From: Nymphaea colorata
Lineage: Eukaryota > Streptophyta > Magnoliopsida > Nymphaeales > Nymphaeaceae
DNA: 64,000 bases
Assembly (NCBI RefSeq): GCF_008831285.2
Contig: NC_045139.1
Span: 35,995,706-36,059,705, forward strand
Direction: 5' to 3'
A program made the translations under genes and the position numbers. The notes under the pieces were generated by a model, which worked only from the letters and a program-made list of their open reading frames with translations, was not told the DNA's origin and did no database searches. Of this stretch, positions 36,227-48,767 are shown piece after piece (within the stretch, counting starts at the first letter, position 1; each line of letters begins with the position of its first letter).

Positions 36227-36290
36227 CGAGAGGCCCCAATATGTAATAAACTAAATTATGTGGAAGACTAATATGTTATGCGGGTCTGTG
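32880..36290. other. Gene-poor stretch, no gene supported
   Basis: No recognised gene. It includes a GGCCCCGGCCCCGGCCCC patch (33186-33210), GAACTCGG/CCGGGTACC-type repeat debris near 33790-33900, and (TA)n-(GA)n microsatellites at 36131-36172 and 36187-36223. Two frames look somewhat coding-like but match nothing I know: 35044-35342 plus (Lys-rich, NGIIIFTRNPRKQKKAPWK) and 35762-36049 minus. Confidence 0.45.
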
Positions 36291-36294
36291 TGGG

Positions 36295-36733
36295 TAGGGC
36301 TGCACACGAGCCGAGTCGAGCTCCTTATAGCAAGATCGAGCTTGACTCTACTATAGAAAATCGAGTTCGAACTCGACTCGTTTAACCCATTTAACTCGTT
36401 TAAGCATTAAATCGTGTAAGCATTAACTAGTTTAGCTCGTGTAACTCGTTTAACTCATGTAAGCATTAACTTCTGTTGTAAGTTGTGAAAATTTGTTTTT
36501 ACCCTAAAGTTAAAACCAATGATTCAATGAACCAATGTTGGCAATATTATATAGAGTACTGATGCGAGTATAAACGAGTCGAGTTCCTGAAACTCGAACT
36601 CAACTCGTTTATCGTTTCGAGTATATTTGTAAGCTCGAACTCGACTCGTTTGTAAACGAGTCGAGCACGAGCCGAGTTTTTTCGAGCAAGTTAGAGTCGA
36701 GACCGAGTTGGCTCGGTTCATTGTGCAGCCCTA
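36295..36733. mobile_element. hAT-like MITE with perfect 12-bp inverted ends
   Basis: Starts TAGGGCTGCACA and ends TGTGCAGCCCTA, a perfect 12-bp inverted pair. Inside are repeated GAGTCGAG / AACTCGTTTAA blocks. The flanking 8 bp (TGTGTGGG and TGTGAAAA) share only four bases, so the duplication is eroded or the call of ends is slightly off. Confidence 0.75.
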
Positions 36734-37267
36734 TGTGAAAAAGCTTAGACATTGAACTCTTAAGTTTGGTTTCAAAAATTTAAATATGCATTCAAAAACT
36801 TGATTAGGCCAGATTTAATTAGGTTGGACGTAGGAAGCCTGAGTCCAATATGAACTCGACCCTAAAGAGCGCGGTTGATAACGTCGATCCAAAAACAGCA
36901 TGCTTTTGTTCCAAGGAATATAATGTTTGATTATTGAATTTAAGAGGAAGATCTGAGGATCCAAATTAGGAAATGCGACCCACTCTAAATCCAGATGTGA
37001 ATGGAAATCCAAGTCCAGCCGAACCAAATCCAAACCTGTTCACATCCTTTTCGGGTATAAAACAAAAGTGACACTCTACCGCAAAATAACCAAAATAAGA
37101 GTGTCCCAAGTTAGGGAGAGAAAAAAAAAAGGGGGATGGAGATTAAGTGTGCATTTCTGTTTAATACCAGATTTGGATATTCATATTCTAAAGCACAGAT
37201 TTGTTTTGAATATATTGAACTGCATCAGGACCTAGTTAAAATGATAAAATAAATGGCCGTTTAAAAC

Positions 37268-37576
37268 TTTTAAAAAACGTTTTTTTTAAGTTTTTAACAA
37301 AAAAAATGCGTTTTTAACATGTTTTTAACACTTTTTTTTGTACTTTTCACTTTTTTTTAAATTTTTTAATGCCAAACAATTTTTTTTTCATTTTTTATTT
37401 ATTGCAAATCTATTTATCTTTTCATATTTGTGTTATTATTTTCTCACTTATTTTATTTATCCTCATTTTTAGTTTTTTAATTTTTTTTAAAAGATCCATA
37501 TTTTCTCCTTTATTTTTTCTGTTTTTACAAGCTCGTGGTGTTATAACCAAGAAAAACCTCACCGTTTAAAACTTTG
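37268..37576 (+). repeat. AT-rich repeat, copy 1 of an inverted pair
   Basis: Contains ATGCCAAACAATTTTTTTT, ATTGCAAATCTATTTATC and AAAAACCTCAC blocks. The same blocks occur in the same order on the minus strand at 43246-43545, about 5.7 kb away. Confidence 0.75.
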
Positions 37577-37784
37577 AGACATTATTTGTGATTATAAATT
37601 AAAGAAACCATCATCTTCCACGCAATCATCGGGTATGTTTTTAAAAATACGCTTTGATGGGCATCACAATCGGTCGGCCTGAGCGGCGTGCATTATGGAG
37701 GGTGCTATCTTGATGGTATTGAAGAATGTTGATCTGAGATTAAGGGTGCGACTGTGAAAGCTAATTTGGTTCTGATCCCTTCAT

Positions 37785-37785
<1 letters not shown>

Positions 37786-37818
<33 letters not shown>
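37786..37818. repeat. (CT)n microsatellite
   Basis: About 16 CT units in gene-free sequence. Confidence 0.95.
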
Positions 37819-37819
<1 letters not shown>

Positions 37820-40800
37820 ACAGCCCAAGCAACCAAGGCATGCAGAAAGTAAATGACAAACTAAAACAGGTTGAAGAGCTCACATTCTTAGCCAATAAGA
37901 GATACATTTTCCCATGTTTGAGCTGACAAATTGTCTAGACATGGTGTTGTTCCCAAGACTGCTATTTCCAGTTGGACAAGAAATCAGACTTAATCTCAGC
38001 TGGTGAACATCTGAACCACAACTATGTATAGTGATGTCAATGGTTTCGATGTGGTTCGATATTCAATTCAAATCTGACTTCAAAGAATTGGATGCAGTGA
38101 GAGAATTCACATCCCATTAATAGTTAGAAACGCAAATATATGAATCTGATCGATGCCCAATTAAAGAATTCGGATATCATATTCTATTTTCCACATTTGA
38201 ACCCGAATCCAGTTTTGGATTGAATTAAGCAACATTCAGAAAGGCAGATTGGCAATCACAATATCTGATTGATTAACTGCAAACTCTAGTTTATAAACAA
38301 GTCAAGTTCGAGTTACATGAACTGTAGTCAATTAGACTCATGTAAAAGCTTGTTTAGTCTCTTTCCAAACTCAAAATGAAGAAAAAAATCGAGTCGAATA
38401 GGAGGAGTCGCCGCAACAACTCAGTCTATTGAGTTGAGCTCGAGTTGTGTAAAAGCTCGACTTAAGCTTGAGTTAAGTCGAGCTGACCAAGCTTAAGCTC
38501 AACTCTGTCAAATCAGCCAATAGGTGTGGTTCGGCATGCAAAACCAAGAAATCTTCGGTCCCTGTCCTTGGCATTCGATCCTTCCATCCGTTTAATCCGG
38601 GGATATAGTTCAAAAGGAGAAAACAAACATTTGATGCCGGATCGCGTACAACATTGTCCTAGCTTGGCAGCATAAAACCCACCATCAGAGCTTAATCTTA
38701 TTTTGGCTTGTGGGATCCGCATTCACAAGATTCGAACTGGTAATTGGACTTTTACCAGCCGCTAGCTGGACCAACTATGCCCTACCCTTTTAGAATATTT
38801 GAAATTGTCTTCATATGTATCCTTCTTGTCATTGGCACTACAAAACCTTCCTTTTGGGTGAGTGGGGTTTCCCATCACCCAGAAGAAGGCCGAAGCCTCC
38901 ACTCAACCTCCTATTTCTCTAAGATACATGGTCTGCTTTTGGTCCCTTAAGGTGCCGCCTCTGCCATACTTCAATTCACTGATTCAGGTCAAACAAATCC
39001 TGAAAAGTGCTCACTCTCACCAAGTTTGATGAAAAATGGTATGTCATTCATGCTGACCCTGACCAAAGATATTCCGTAAGACCTTGACGAGGTCCCTCCT
39101 TTCAGAAAGCATGCACTCGCAAAGCTTTGGCTTTGCTTGTGACGTAACATGTAGCGAAGCATTTACTTTAAGAAGCTTCTATGATGAATTAAAAGTGCTA
39201 CGCGAGGGTTCCTTTTGCGACCTTACTTGCATATCAGTGACCCTTTGTTTGCATTAAAGAAGGTTGATGCCACAAGGATTTGAAATGGAAACCGGACACC
39301 TATCGGTCTCGCCCCCACCATTGCGCCAACCTCCTTGAGGATATCACAAAGCCTTAGTTGTCTTCACATGGGAAAGGAGAGGAGTTTATAAAAGCGGCTT
39401 CCCACTTAATTAGGAACTGGCATCTTTGGTGGCTAACAAGCCAAACACAAGGAGACCCACTTTCTGAAATAAAAACAAGAGGATCCAATAACAACAGCAA
39501 TAGCAACAACAACAACAAGAATAAATACAGCAGCAGGATTTATGGGGAGTTGTCCCGCATTTAAGAAATTCATGTGCCCCGCACTTAAAGAACAAAGGAC
39601 AACCAGATCTACCGAGTCTCGATCACTTCGAGGTAGGTCTCTGATAGCCACAACTCGGCTTCTTAAAATGAGTCTGATAGGAAGATGGTAGTTGAAAGAT
39701 TGAAGTTCTAGAATGAAGATGAATCTTTGTGAGCTTAGTTCACAAGAAAATATTACCATATGGAAGGGAGATTTATGATTATACCAACTTTCACATAGAG
39801 ACCAACTAAGTGGAATTATTTGAAGGGCGCGCCTACCAAATTACGAAACATTTCAAACACGAATGGTTCGCCGTACTAATTAGAATCACAAGGTTGAAGG
39901 TTTCAAGGTCATGGTCTACTGTCATCCAAGTGAATCATTCAACTACGGCTGCCTTGGACACGCGCTTTTCTCCTTTCACATGATCAGTAACCATATGTTT
40001 AACTTCATATGTTTAACTTGTGGTCGGTCCGACCAACTATGCCAAACATAAAAATCAAACTTGCACCCGACAAGTGCCCGGTACTGGCCCGATCAGGCTT
40101 GGGCCCGAGCCCAAAAAATCAGCTCGGGTCGACCCGATGGAGATGGAGTCTGATTCAGCATGATTTATTTTTTTTATATTATTTTTATTTAATAATGATA
40201 TATATTTTTTATTATTAAAAATATATTTTATATTTTATATTTAAAAATATTTTTTTATTTTAACCAGTTCAAGCCCGGGCTCAGATGTCGGGTATCGGGC
40301 CATGCCCGGACTCTATTTTCTGGTGTCGGGTCAGCTCGATACCCAGGCCTACTTCCAGCTCACCCGAAACATTAGTTTTCGGGTGAGCAAGGGGTATTAA
40401 TCCCACCGCCCGAAAAAGGCCCGAAGGCCCCCCCCATTCCCCCTGCCTCCGAGGTCCTGAGCTGCGTCGGTGTCAGCGATAGCAACGGTGCACCCTTCAG
40501 CTTAGATGCCGCGCCCTACCGCCTTAAGACACAGGAACATAACACCCACATGAATCAAACTAGAGACCTGCCTTAGTACAGGCCCCTAGCTCAATCAGCT
40601 ACGCTATGCCCCTTGAGGCACCCGAAACATTAGTTGTATCAGACAATTTTGAGAGGAAAAACTTAGTCTATGTTCACCACAAGCCATTATGATCAGGCTC
40701 TTATTGGTGAATATGGTAGCTAGTTCCAACTTAAACTAAGATGGGGCTTCTTATTCTAAGTTCAGCAAGCTAGTAGCTTAGTTTAGCTGCATATTAGGTA

Positions 40801-41588
40801 GTCCTTTGGAGAGCGTTTAATATGAACAACGTTGTGCTTTTAAAGAACATGGTCCATAACCTGCTGTTCTTACATCTAACATTCAAACACTGGACAGGAT
40901 CTCACCATTTCCCTTGTGACAAGAACATACTATTCTTGGAACAAGTGTCACATAAGATGACATAATGTTTTAAAAGCATGTATTCACATATTTTTCTTAT
41001 TGGAAGCCTTAGGTATTGAAGGACCATCTTTGGTGTTTAAGGCCTTGTCAAAAGAATATATGTAAATCAAAGGAGAAAAGAAGGGAAAGGGAAGCAAAGA
41101 GAATGGGAGGAAATGTGAGAAAATAAAAGAGAAGAAAATGATGCCATATGTCTTTTCTTTTTGCTTTAATCGCTTCAATTTTAGAAAGATTGGATTTATA
41201 TTGACCTTTTCCTTCCTTGCCCCCTCTCATTTTTTTACTTTGCATCCAAATATTTTTTTTTTCTCTCATTTCATTTTTTTTTAATTAGCCAACCAATTAC
41301 AATAATTACCACCTTTTCTCTTCATCCAAACAGAGCGTAAAATTATGAAGCAGATGAGGAAATAGCTATCGCACCCTAAACCTAACCTTTGTTTGCGATT
41401 AGATGAAACGAACATTAATATTATATTAATGAAGGATGGGGCAGTTTACCAATCGATTATTCATGTGAATTGCCTCACAAGACTCTTCAAGGTTTGGAAA
41501 GGAAACTTAAATGGGGTGCTGTAATAAATAGCTATGAAGCACTATTGCTGCACGGGACACTAACATGTTCTTCCTTATGGCACCTCCA

Positions 41589-41590
<2 letters not shown>
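37820..41590. other. Gene-poor stretch with repeat debris
   Basis: No gene recognised. About 38031-38270 and 38281-38512 look like degraded 'GATGTCAAT...ATCTGAT' and 'GAGTTGAGCTCGAG' hAT-like elements. About 38850-38970 plus 39225-39350 belongs to the GGTGAGTGG repeat family. 40060-40360 is a GGGCTTGGGCCCGAGC-type AT-cored element. About 40440-40620 has a close relative at 53160-53250 (ATCAAACTAGAGAC block). 41010-41345 is AT-rich with an ATCCAAACAGAGCG end. Confidence 0.45.
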
Positions 41591-41628
<38 letters not shown>

Positions 41629-41779
41629 TAGGGATTCTGGTTACCTAAAGTCATCCAGCTCACGCATGAGGATCGTTTGATTTGGCAAGTGAAAAAAAAA
41701 TATAAGGAGAAAAAAATATGAACTAATGTGAAAATGTCTATCCCTTTTTCTTCTTTGTTTTTCTTTGAACCATTCATCC

Positions 41780-41884
<105 letters not shown>

Positions 41885-41889
41885 CTATT

Positions 41890-43240
41890 TCTTATTTGTT
41901 CTTTTTATAGTCATCTTCTCCACATGGTGAATCTTAAGGAATGAAAGAGATTTTGTTGTTTTAAGCATTTTGCCTCAAAAAATAGCCGTCCAGGCAAGTT
42001 AAAATTGAATTTATGAAAAACCTACTTTTGACAAAATGCAGTTTTCAATACCTGCAAGCCAAAAAAACAGCTGGTCGAAACCTAATTTTCACAAAACGTC
42101 GCCCTTTTTTCAAGGTGTTATCGGCACAAAGCGCTTGTCCCATTTCGTGCACATGTTTTATTCATATTTCTAAGATTTTAAAAACAAATAAACATATTTA
42201 TAGTTTATAAACTAGTACTTAAAACAAAAAAAATATCATTTTTGTCGTACTCCTGCACACATGTCCAACGTCCGTTCCTCCCAAACAATTGTGCGAGATA
42301 TAATTTAATTGCCTACAATTTCTAATTATCCTACAAGTAAGGCTGAGCATCGGGCTGGACGGAACCGAAAAATGGCAGCACGGCTGCCCCATGCAAAGCA
42401 GCACTTAACCTGCCTCTCGTACATGCGGCCCGATGCATTCAAGCAGAATATTTCAACTCCTCACATAGAAAACGGGGATTTCTCTCGCCATTCAGATGCT
42501 TCGGCCTCTCACAGAAAGTCGGTAATATAATGCATCAGGCTGCATGTGTGATAGGCCGCAATATCATATGTATATAAAAAGGCAATTCTATACATAACAT
42601 AAGCTTAACTTTCTACAATTTTTTGTTATGCCACTTTATTTAAATGAGATCACATAGCATGGTAGCCAACATATATGCTCCACTTGTGAGGAAAACATTC
42701 AGAGGGAGAGGTAACAAAAAGATTCATGCAGCCCCAAGAAAATCCGAGTACATCCAGAGTCACACTAAATTATTCTTGCTTTATTTCTACATAGAACAAT
42801 GTGCATACAATAATATGAATAGGAACATCCTCTTAAGGACATTGAAGCTGGTTATGAATCAGTTGCTCAGACTGCCAATACAGTGGAAAGTGTTAGGGTG
42901 CTCAAAGTACAAAAGATAGCCCTGACATTTTTATAGAAGAGACACACAAAAGCCTCACTCATAAGGGCAAAATGGGAAACTGAAAAAAGTAAGTTTCGGG
43001 TTCTCGAATTTTGTCTATGTAAAGGGTGCAACATGGTCGCTTGCGAGATGTTAAATAGCTGCCGCATTCTATAAGGATATATACCCCCAAGCTTGTACTA
43101 TAACTCTTATCAACTCGCTCGGGTGGTAGAGGCATGTGTGGACATGTGTAGACAATTGCCCATGGAGACCCACTTAAATGGCTTATTCATATATTAATAT
43201 CTCATATCCATTGATTTATGTCAAGTGTCTATAATTTCAA
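41890..43240. other. Gene-poor stretch, nothing recognised
   Basis: No coding or RNA gene and no clear transposon end could be supported. Confidence 0.4.
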
Positions 43241-43245
43241 GTCAT

Positions 43246-43545
43246 AGTCACAACTAACGTTTTATAAATTTTGAACTGTGAGGTTTTTGTCGGGTATAAT
43301 ATGGCGATCTTAAAAAAACAGAAAAAATATGTTAAAATTTTAAAATTTAAAAAAAAATTAAAAATAATAACCCATACATCAAAAGATAAGTAGATTTGCA
43401 ACAAATAAAAAATAAAAAAAAACTGTTTGGCATAAAAAATGAAAAAAAGCAAAAAACCAGTGTTAAAAACGTGTTTTATCCGTTTTTATTTTTTTTTAAG
43501 CCTGTTTTTTTAAGTTTTTGAATGACAACTTAATTTATCGTGTTT
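43246..43545 (-). repeat. AT-rich repeat, copy 2 of an inverted pair
   Basis: Reverse-strand partner of 37268-37576. The translated shadow FFFIFYLLQIYLSF is common to both, which is how the relationship shows up. Divergence is moderate and the ends are approximate. Confidence 0.75.
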
Positions 43546-45060
43546 TTTCATGCTTTTTCGAAAAAAAAACATGCTTTTTGTGACTAGTAGTGTCTCTCAG
43601 CCAGAAATTTCTTTTGCCGGCACTAACTCCTTTGAAGATCTCTTTCTCTTCGTTTGTGGCCTCTTCCGGCTTTGGAGCAGAAAAATTTGGAACATGGTAT
43701 ATAGTCTCAATCCCATGCTTAAGCACGGCCCTGAATTTCAGGTGAATGAGATCCATGAGATTCATTGTGGTCATAACTTACTGTTATCTTCAAGTTGAAG
43801 AAGTTTATGGCTTGTGGGCTTTGCAGGCTCATGGCCCAGCAACTTTTGGCATGAACTTGGACTTCAAAAAAATAAGACTTGGCAGGATCATATTTGAGGA
43901 GTATATATATATATATATATATATACTTCTCAAATATGATGAGAGAGAGAGATTGAGAGAATTGGGCCCTTCTTAGCATATAGATTTTCATTGGCGATAA
44001 TTTTGTGGCATGAACTTCATAAAATGATGTAGGATACACCATTTTTGTTGCATTAGAGTAGTATATATATATATAAACCCAATCCAATCGAAATGTTGCT
44101 GTTGTATAAGCTTTCATGTTCATCTAAAGTAGGTGGAAAGCATGAACATTGGCCATAACAACATGAGTCTCTGGTCCACAGTCAGTAATTGCAGCAACTT
44201 CGAAATCTCCGTCTACAGATTAATATACATAGAACTCGTGTCCATATTCTACAAGCTGTCAAAAGGGCACAGTAACAGAACAGCGGCAAGCAGACTGTCC
44301 TTACAACAGGGGTCACAAGGTGGATGGCTCCTTTAAGCAGCCGAGCAAAGACAAGGGACCTTCGACCTTGATGCTTGATTGCAGTGGCATCGTTACTGTC
44401 ATATTGATGTGACTGCAGTACACATTGAGAAAGATGAACAGAGAAATTAGGCTCTCTGCTCTGAATATCCCCAGAATCTCTCTGAGCAATAACTCTTATA
44501 CATGTGAATAGCAGCAGAGCAACAACAATGAGCGTGCTGAGAGTTCCACTGCTCTGTGATTATGAACATCAATTCCTAGAGAAATCTTTTCTTTTCACAT
44601 TCGTGGGCGCCTAATCTTTTAGTTGATCTCATACCCATGCTGCTTTTCTGCAGAAGTAACTCATGTATGTTCTCTTGCTTCTGTGCTAAGTTTTCTTAAT
44701 GAACATGACAGGTTTCTTCTCTTATGCATGCTTCTAGCACCCATATTTTGATGCTTCACATTGTGGTGTTTAAACCCCACAAAATCCTACAGCTACATAG
44801 AAAGTTATCTCTTTGAAAACCAAATTCTTGGGCTTTTTACTTTTTAGTTTCTTCAAGAAAGGAAAAAGTAATGTGTTTGAGATAAGAAGGGTGAGATCAA
44901 CATAGCAGAGCAAATACTTCCAGAATTTGTAATATTGTTCAAAATATGATATACCACTGTTTGAAATGAACAACTCAATGTTAAATACAGAAACTGTCTA
45001 TATTTCTTCCATTTGCTTACATCAAAAAACATAAACTGTCGCCCTCAACTCTAACGTCTT
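43546..45060. other. Gene-poor flank of GUN4
   Basis: No gene recognised. A (TA)n array lies at 43902-43925. The GUN4 3' UTR should run into 45060-45334. Confidence 0.4.
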
Positions 45061-45334
45061 TCACTTATAGAAAGGGCAAACAGAAAAACATAATTCATAT
45101 ACCAGAGCAAAAAGAGAATGAATCTCTTGCAGAACCCAAAGACTCCAAACCGTGCGGCCATTAACAGCCTTGGAAGGCTCTCCAATGAATAAAATCCCGC
45201 CAGTCTCCACATTGGGCTGATAAATTAAAAGCAACGATGCCGAGAAGGAAGAAGACAAGAAGAAAGGAGAACACCACTAAATAATAATACTGATGATGAA
45301 TAAATAAAAGGCCTCTCCCCAGAAGCAGCTGTAC

Positions 45335-46099
45335 TCAGAACGAGTAGTCTGACGTGAAGCTCCTCCTATTGACGGGGCTTGGGCTCTTGAGGGCCTCACC
45401 GGACCCCACATCCTCAACTTCTTCCTCCTCCCCCTGAGTCTGAAAGGCAGGGTGGTCGAGGACGCTGTTCAGAAGCTGGGTGCCCCTCAGGGCATTCGTC
45501 AATGGCAGGTGCCCTTCGGGCGTTTGGTCATTGAGCTCCCACAGGAACTCGCTGGGGAAGGACCTGTAGGTGTACTGCTCCACCTCCGTCTCCAGCTTCT
45601 TCATCCACCCGACCTTGACGAAGAACTTGGAGAAGTCGCCCCTCATCTTCCTCAGTATCCTCCTCTGCACGCTATAGCCGAACTTGCCATTGCTGTGCTT
45701 CCTCCACAGCTCGTCGATGGCGGAGAGATAAGAGGTGGGTATGAACTGCACCTCGGAGAAGAAGACGTACTTGCGCTTCTGGGCCGCTTCGCCGGCGAGG
45801 ACGATGAGGAGGCGGCGGGTTTCCTCGTCGGCGAGCTGGAATTGCTGGGAGGACAGGTAGGATTCGAGGAGGTCGAGTGATGGGGATTGGGAGGTGGTAG
45901 TGGTGGCGGTGGTGGCGGTGGAGGATCGGGGAATTGAGAACCTATGACAGAGTGACAGGGAGGAGGAGGTGGAGGATGGGGAGGAGGTTGGTTTGAGGAA
46001 GGAGGACGAAGTGGAGGTGGTGGAAGGGAGCGAGTCTGGTGGAGGAAAGTGGTGGCGCCGAACAATGTGGTGGTGGATGGAGGAGAAAGAGGTGGCCAT
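45335..46099 (-). CDS. GUN4: Tetrapyrrole-binding protein GUN4, chloroplastic
   Basis: GUN4 binds protoporphyrin IX and Mg-protoporphyrin IX, activates Mg-chelatase (ChlH) at the first committed step of chlorophyll synthesis and takes part in plastid-to-nucleus signalling. A single exon encodes 254 residues. The first ~70 are Ser/Thr-rich with few acidic residues, a typical chloroplast transit peptide. The GUN4 domain spans about 72-215, with LADEETRRLL, YVFFSEVQFIP, LWRKHSNGKFGYSVQR, ELNDQTPEGHLPLTNALRG and LDHPAF. The C-terminus ends SFTSDYSF; land-plant GUN4 proteins share a terminal Y-S-F whose serine is phosphorylated in Arabidopsis. Length and lack of introns match the family. The start is the first Met of a frame whose first residues (MATSFSS) look like a transit peptide. 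A long plus-strand frame at 45452-45880 is its antisense. Confidence 0.97.
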   Translation of the reverse strand: MATSFSSIHHHIVRRHHFPPPDSLPSTTSTSSSFLKPTSSPSSTSSSLSLCHRFSIPRSSTATTATTTTSQSPSLDLLESYLSSQQFQLADEETRRLLIVLAGEAAQKRKYVFFSEVQFIPTSYLSAIDELWRKHSNGKFGYSVQRRILRKMRGDFSKFFVKVGWMKKLETEVEQYTYRSFPSEFLWELNDQTPEGHLPLTNALRGTQLLNSVLDHPAFQTQGEEEEVEDVGSGEALKSPSPVNRRSFTSDYSF

Positions 46100-46290
46100 G
46101 AGCAGAGAGAGGAAGGAAGAGAGAGGGAGGGCAGCGTAGAGAGAGAGGTGGGAGGTTGAAGAGGTGATAAGGGACGGGTGAAGGAAAAGGTCGGGGCAGA
46201 TTGTGAGGAGTCAGCACGTAGGGAGAAAACTCTGATTTTTGATTGGGCGAGACAGGGTAAGGTCGGATACTCACATCCCTCTTACTTTAT
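46100..46290 (-). promoter_or_regulatory. GUN4 upstream region with ACGTG core
   Basis: On the minus strand CTACGTGCTGAC lies about 120 bp before the start codon (46211-46222). ACGTG cores bind bZIP/bHLH factors and are common in light-regulated promoters. CT-rich leader sequence covers 46100-46150. Function is inferred only. Confidence 0.35.
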
Positions 46291-46367
46291 ATATATATAT
46301 ATATATATATATTTGATAAGTAACCACGAAGAAAATAATAAGAACATTATATATATATATATATATA
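46288..46367. repeat. Two (TA)n microsatellites upstream of GUN4
   Basis: Arrays at 46288-46310 and 46350-46367 with a 40-bp spacer. Confidence 0.9.
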
Positions 46368-47305
46368 AAATACTTGTAAACTTAGAAGCTTACAAGTATT
46401 AGATTAGATTGTGAAACTTCTTTCTAAAGTTCAATTTTGAAAGAAATGCTGATTCACGATTTGGTGAGCGCACGATGTCAGACATTTATGTTGTTTTAAA
46501 GAAGTAAAACAATCAATTATTATGTCAGGTTTATTTGTTCAGTAAACCGCGGACAGGCTGAGATCGAACAAACCAAAAAGCTGTAGGAACACGGCTGCTT
46601 AAGGATAAATAAACCATAACATGTCAAGCTTCTGATGAGCCAACTTAACTAGAAGAATCCGGATGCATGAAGTTACTTGTCCGCACTCTTGTCAAAAATT
46701 CTGGATTCTTAACATGTAGGGCGAACGAGGTAATAAACCTAGATCCATGTTCAGTTAGCTGCCCCAAAAGAAGTTGTTAAAAAGAACCCCAAATTTTTTT
46801 CTTCTTTTTTTTTTTTTTAGTTCCAAAAACAGATTCTATAGTCTGTGATCTTAGATATCATCGCCTCTCCCTTTTTTCTCTTTGAGAATAATCAAGAGGT
46901 ATATCTCCTCTCTGTGTCTGCTTTGTGTTGCATGTTTAACAGCTACCTTTTATAGTCTTTCTAATGAAGTCTTCTGTGCTAAGCTCCAGGCCGTATTTGC
47001 TCTCATTCTCTTCTACCTTTATGTTCTGGATGTTTTAACTACGATGTCATACTTCTTTCAGTATTGTCAGCCTCGCAGTTGCTCAAAATACATGTGATCT
47101 TTACAGATTGGTTCTTATCGATGCACCATCGGCTCCTTATTTTTCTGAATGTAGGTTATTGAGAATTTCCTGTTGCTAAAAAACTGAATCTTTTCATCCC
47201 CATAAATTCTTAATGCAAGTTTCATGTTTTTCATTGACCAAACTACTGAAGGAAGGTACGCTTCTCATGATAACATGATATTGATGATATGCTGAACACT
47301 CGATT

Positions 47306-47500
47306 TGTTTTTTTTACGGATGCTTTGGAGTTCCTAAACTGTATCTATGGGGGTATTTTGATTTGCAATCAAAAGGAGAAACATCTAGTCTTAACACTGA
47401 ATTTGCTTTTTTTTTTTTACAGATGCTTCGGAGGTTCTAAATTGTATCTAAGAGGGTATCTTGATTTGCAATCTAAAGGAGAAAAATCTGGCAGAACAGG
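47306..47500 (+). repeat. Diverged tandem duplication in the VHA-d pseudogene
   Basis: Two copies of about 85 bp: TTTTTTACGGATGCTTTGGAG.. (about 47312) and TTTTTTACAGATGCTTCGGAG.. (about 47414). They share GGGTAT(T/C)TTGATTTGCAATC(A/T)AAAGGAGAAA. They lie in an intron position relative to the subunit d exons and encode nothing I recognise. Confidence 0.7.
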
Positions 47501-47994
47501 TAGGATGCCTAAGCTCTGGATCGCTGCATGAAACCTGTTTCAGACAAAACAAATTAAGCTGTCACTTGGATTTCTTTAAGATGTTTTTCAAATAGAAGTG
47601 CCTTCTATTTTTAATGTCTCGTTGATCATTTGACACCTTATCACGGTGCAATGTCTCCCCACCCTCACCACCCAACTCTTCCTAGTGTGCCTTAATTAAT
47701 ATTCTTATTTCCTAGCTCTGGTTATGGTAAATAAAATTTTCAGTATAGGATGTGCTTTGGTTATTAAAATGATCACTTTGTACTATTTTTTAAATTCAAC
47801 AGCTTTTTTATGGATTGAAATGAGTTTTATATTAATTCAACAGCTTTTTTATATATTGAAATGGATTTTATCTTATCAAATTATAGTATCATTTTTTTAT
47901 TTGATCTTACAGGACGTTGATGATATGATATCAAGATAACGAGAAATACAGGCTGCAAGGCCTATCTTGAGGATTTCCATAGGTTTTGTGAGCT

Positions 47995-48015
47995 CTCTCT
48001 CTCTCTCTCTCTCTC
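47995..48015. repeat. (CT)n microsatellite
   Basis: Short CT array immediately after the second VHA-d exon remnant. Confidence 0.9.
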
Positions 48016-48767
48016 AATGCCATGTATTTACACGTGGAAAGTGATAGATGCTGTTTTTTGCACCACATTTTTCCATCGCATTACTTAGTTTAATGTATCA
48101 GTAGGCTTCATCATCTCAAACACAATATAGATTGTGGCTTGTGTTTCTGAGCACTGGGCATTCAATTATCAGAATTCATAAACAAGTATCCAGTTTGAAA
48201 TAGCCAAGAATTCGTATTGGAGTTACTCTGGTATTGAAAAATAGCAATTTCATGACCAAACACCTACATTGTGCCAGAAAAATGCTTACCATGAAATGGA
48301 ATTTCGGTGAGAAGAAACTAGGAGGAGCTACAGCTGGATCATGTCTGAATTTGAAAATCTCAGCATCTCCTAATTTATTTACTTGAAGAACCAAATAGAA
48401 GAAAAAGTAACCAGGTGTTTTCCATTCCAACTAGGCACTGCACTTCCATTTAGGGACCCAGGTCTAGTCATCTTCTCTTGCCCAAGTTATCATATGGTGT
48501 TTACTGCAGGTTCGTAGTGTCATGGAGAGGTACCCAGCATATCAACCCATTTCTGCAAAGAGTCCATATGCAGAGAGCCAAATGCTCGATAAGGCCTTCC
48601 ATTAGGAGGTGGCGAAGAGTCTCTCTTTGGCATTCATGAGACAGGTAGATGTGTTCATCAGCATTCCTTTCAAGCTTCACTTGGTAAACTTGCTGAAGAT
48701 TTTATGACTGTTCGAGTTGGTATCGTCTGCGTGACGACATGACTTGGCTATTGTCCTCAAGGGATCT

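Noticed and set aside
45452..45880. 142-codon plus-strand frame
   Set aside because: Antisense shadow of GUN4, whose identity is clear from its domain motifs.
45652..46065. Proline-rich minus-strand frame overlapping GUN4
   Set aside because: A +1 shadow of the Ser/Thr-rich transit peptide region.
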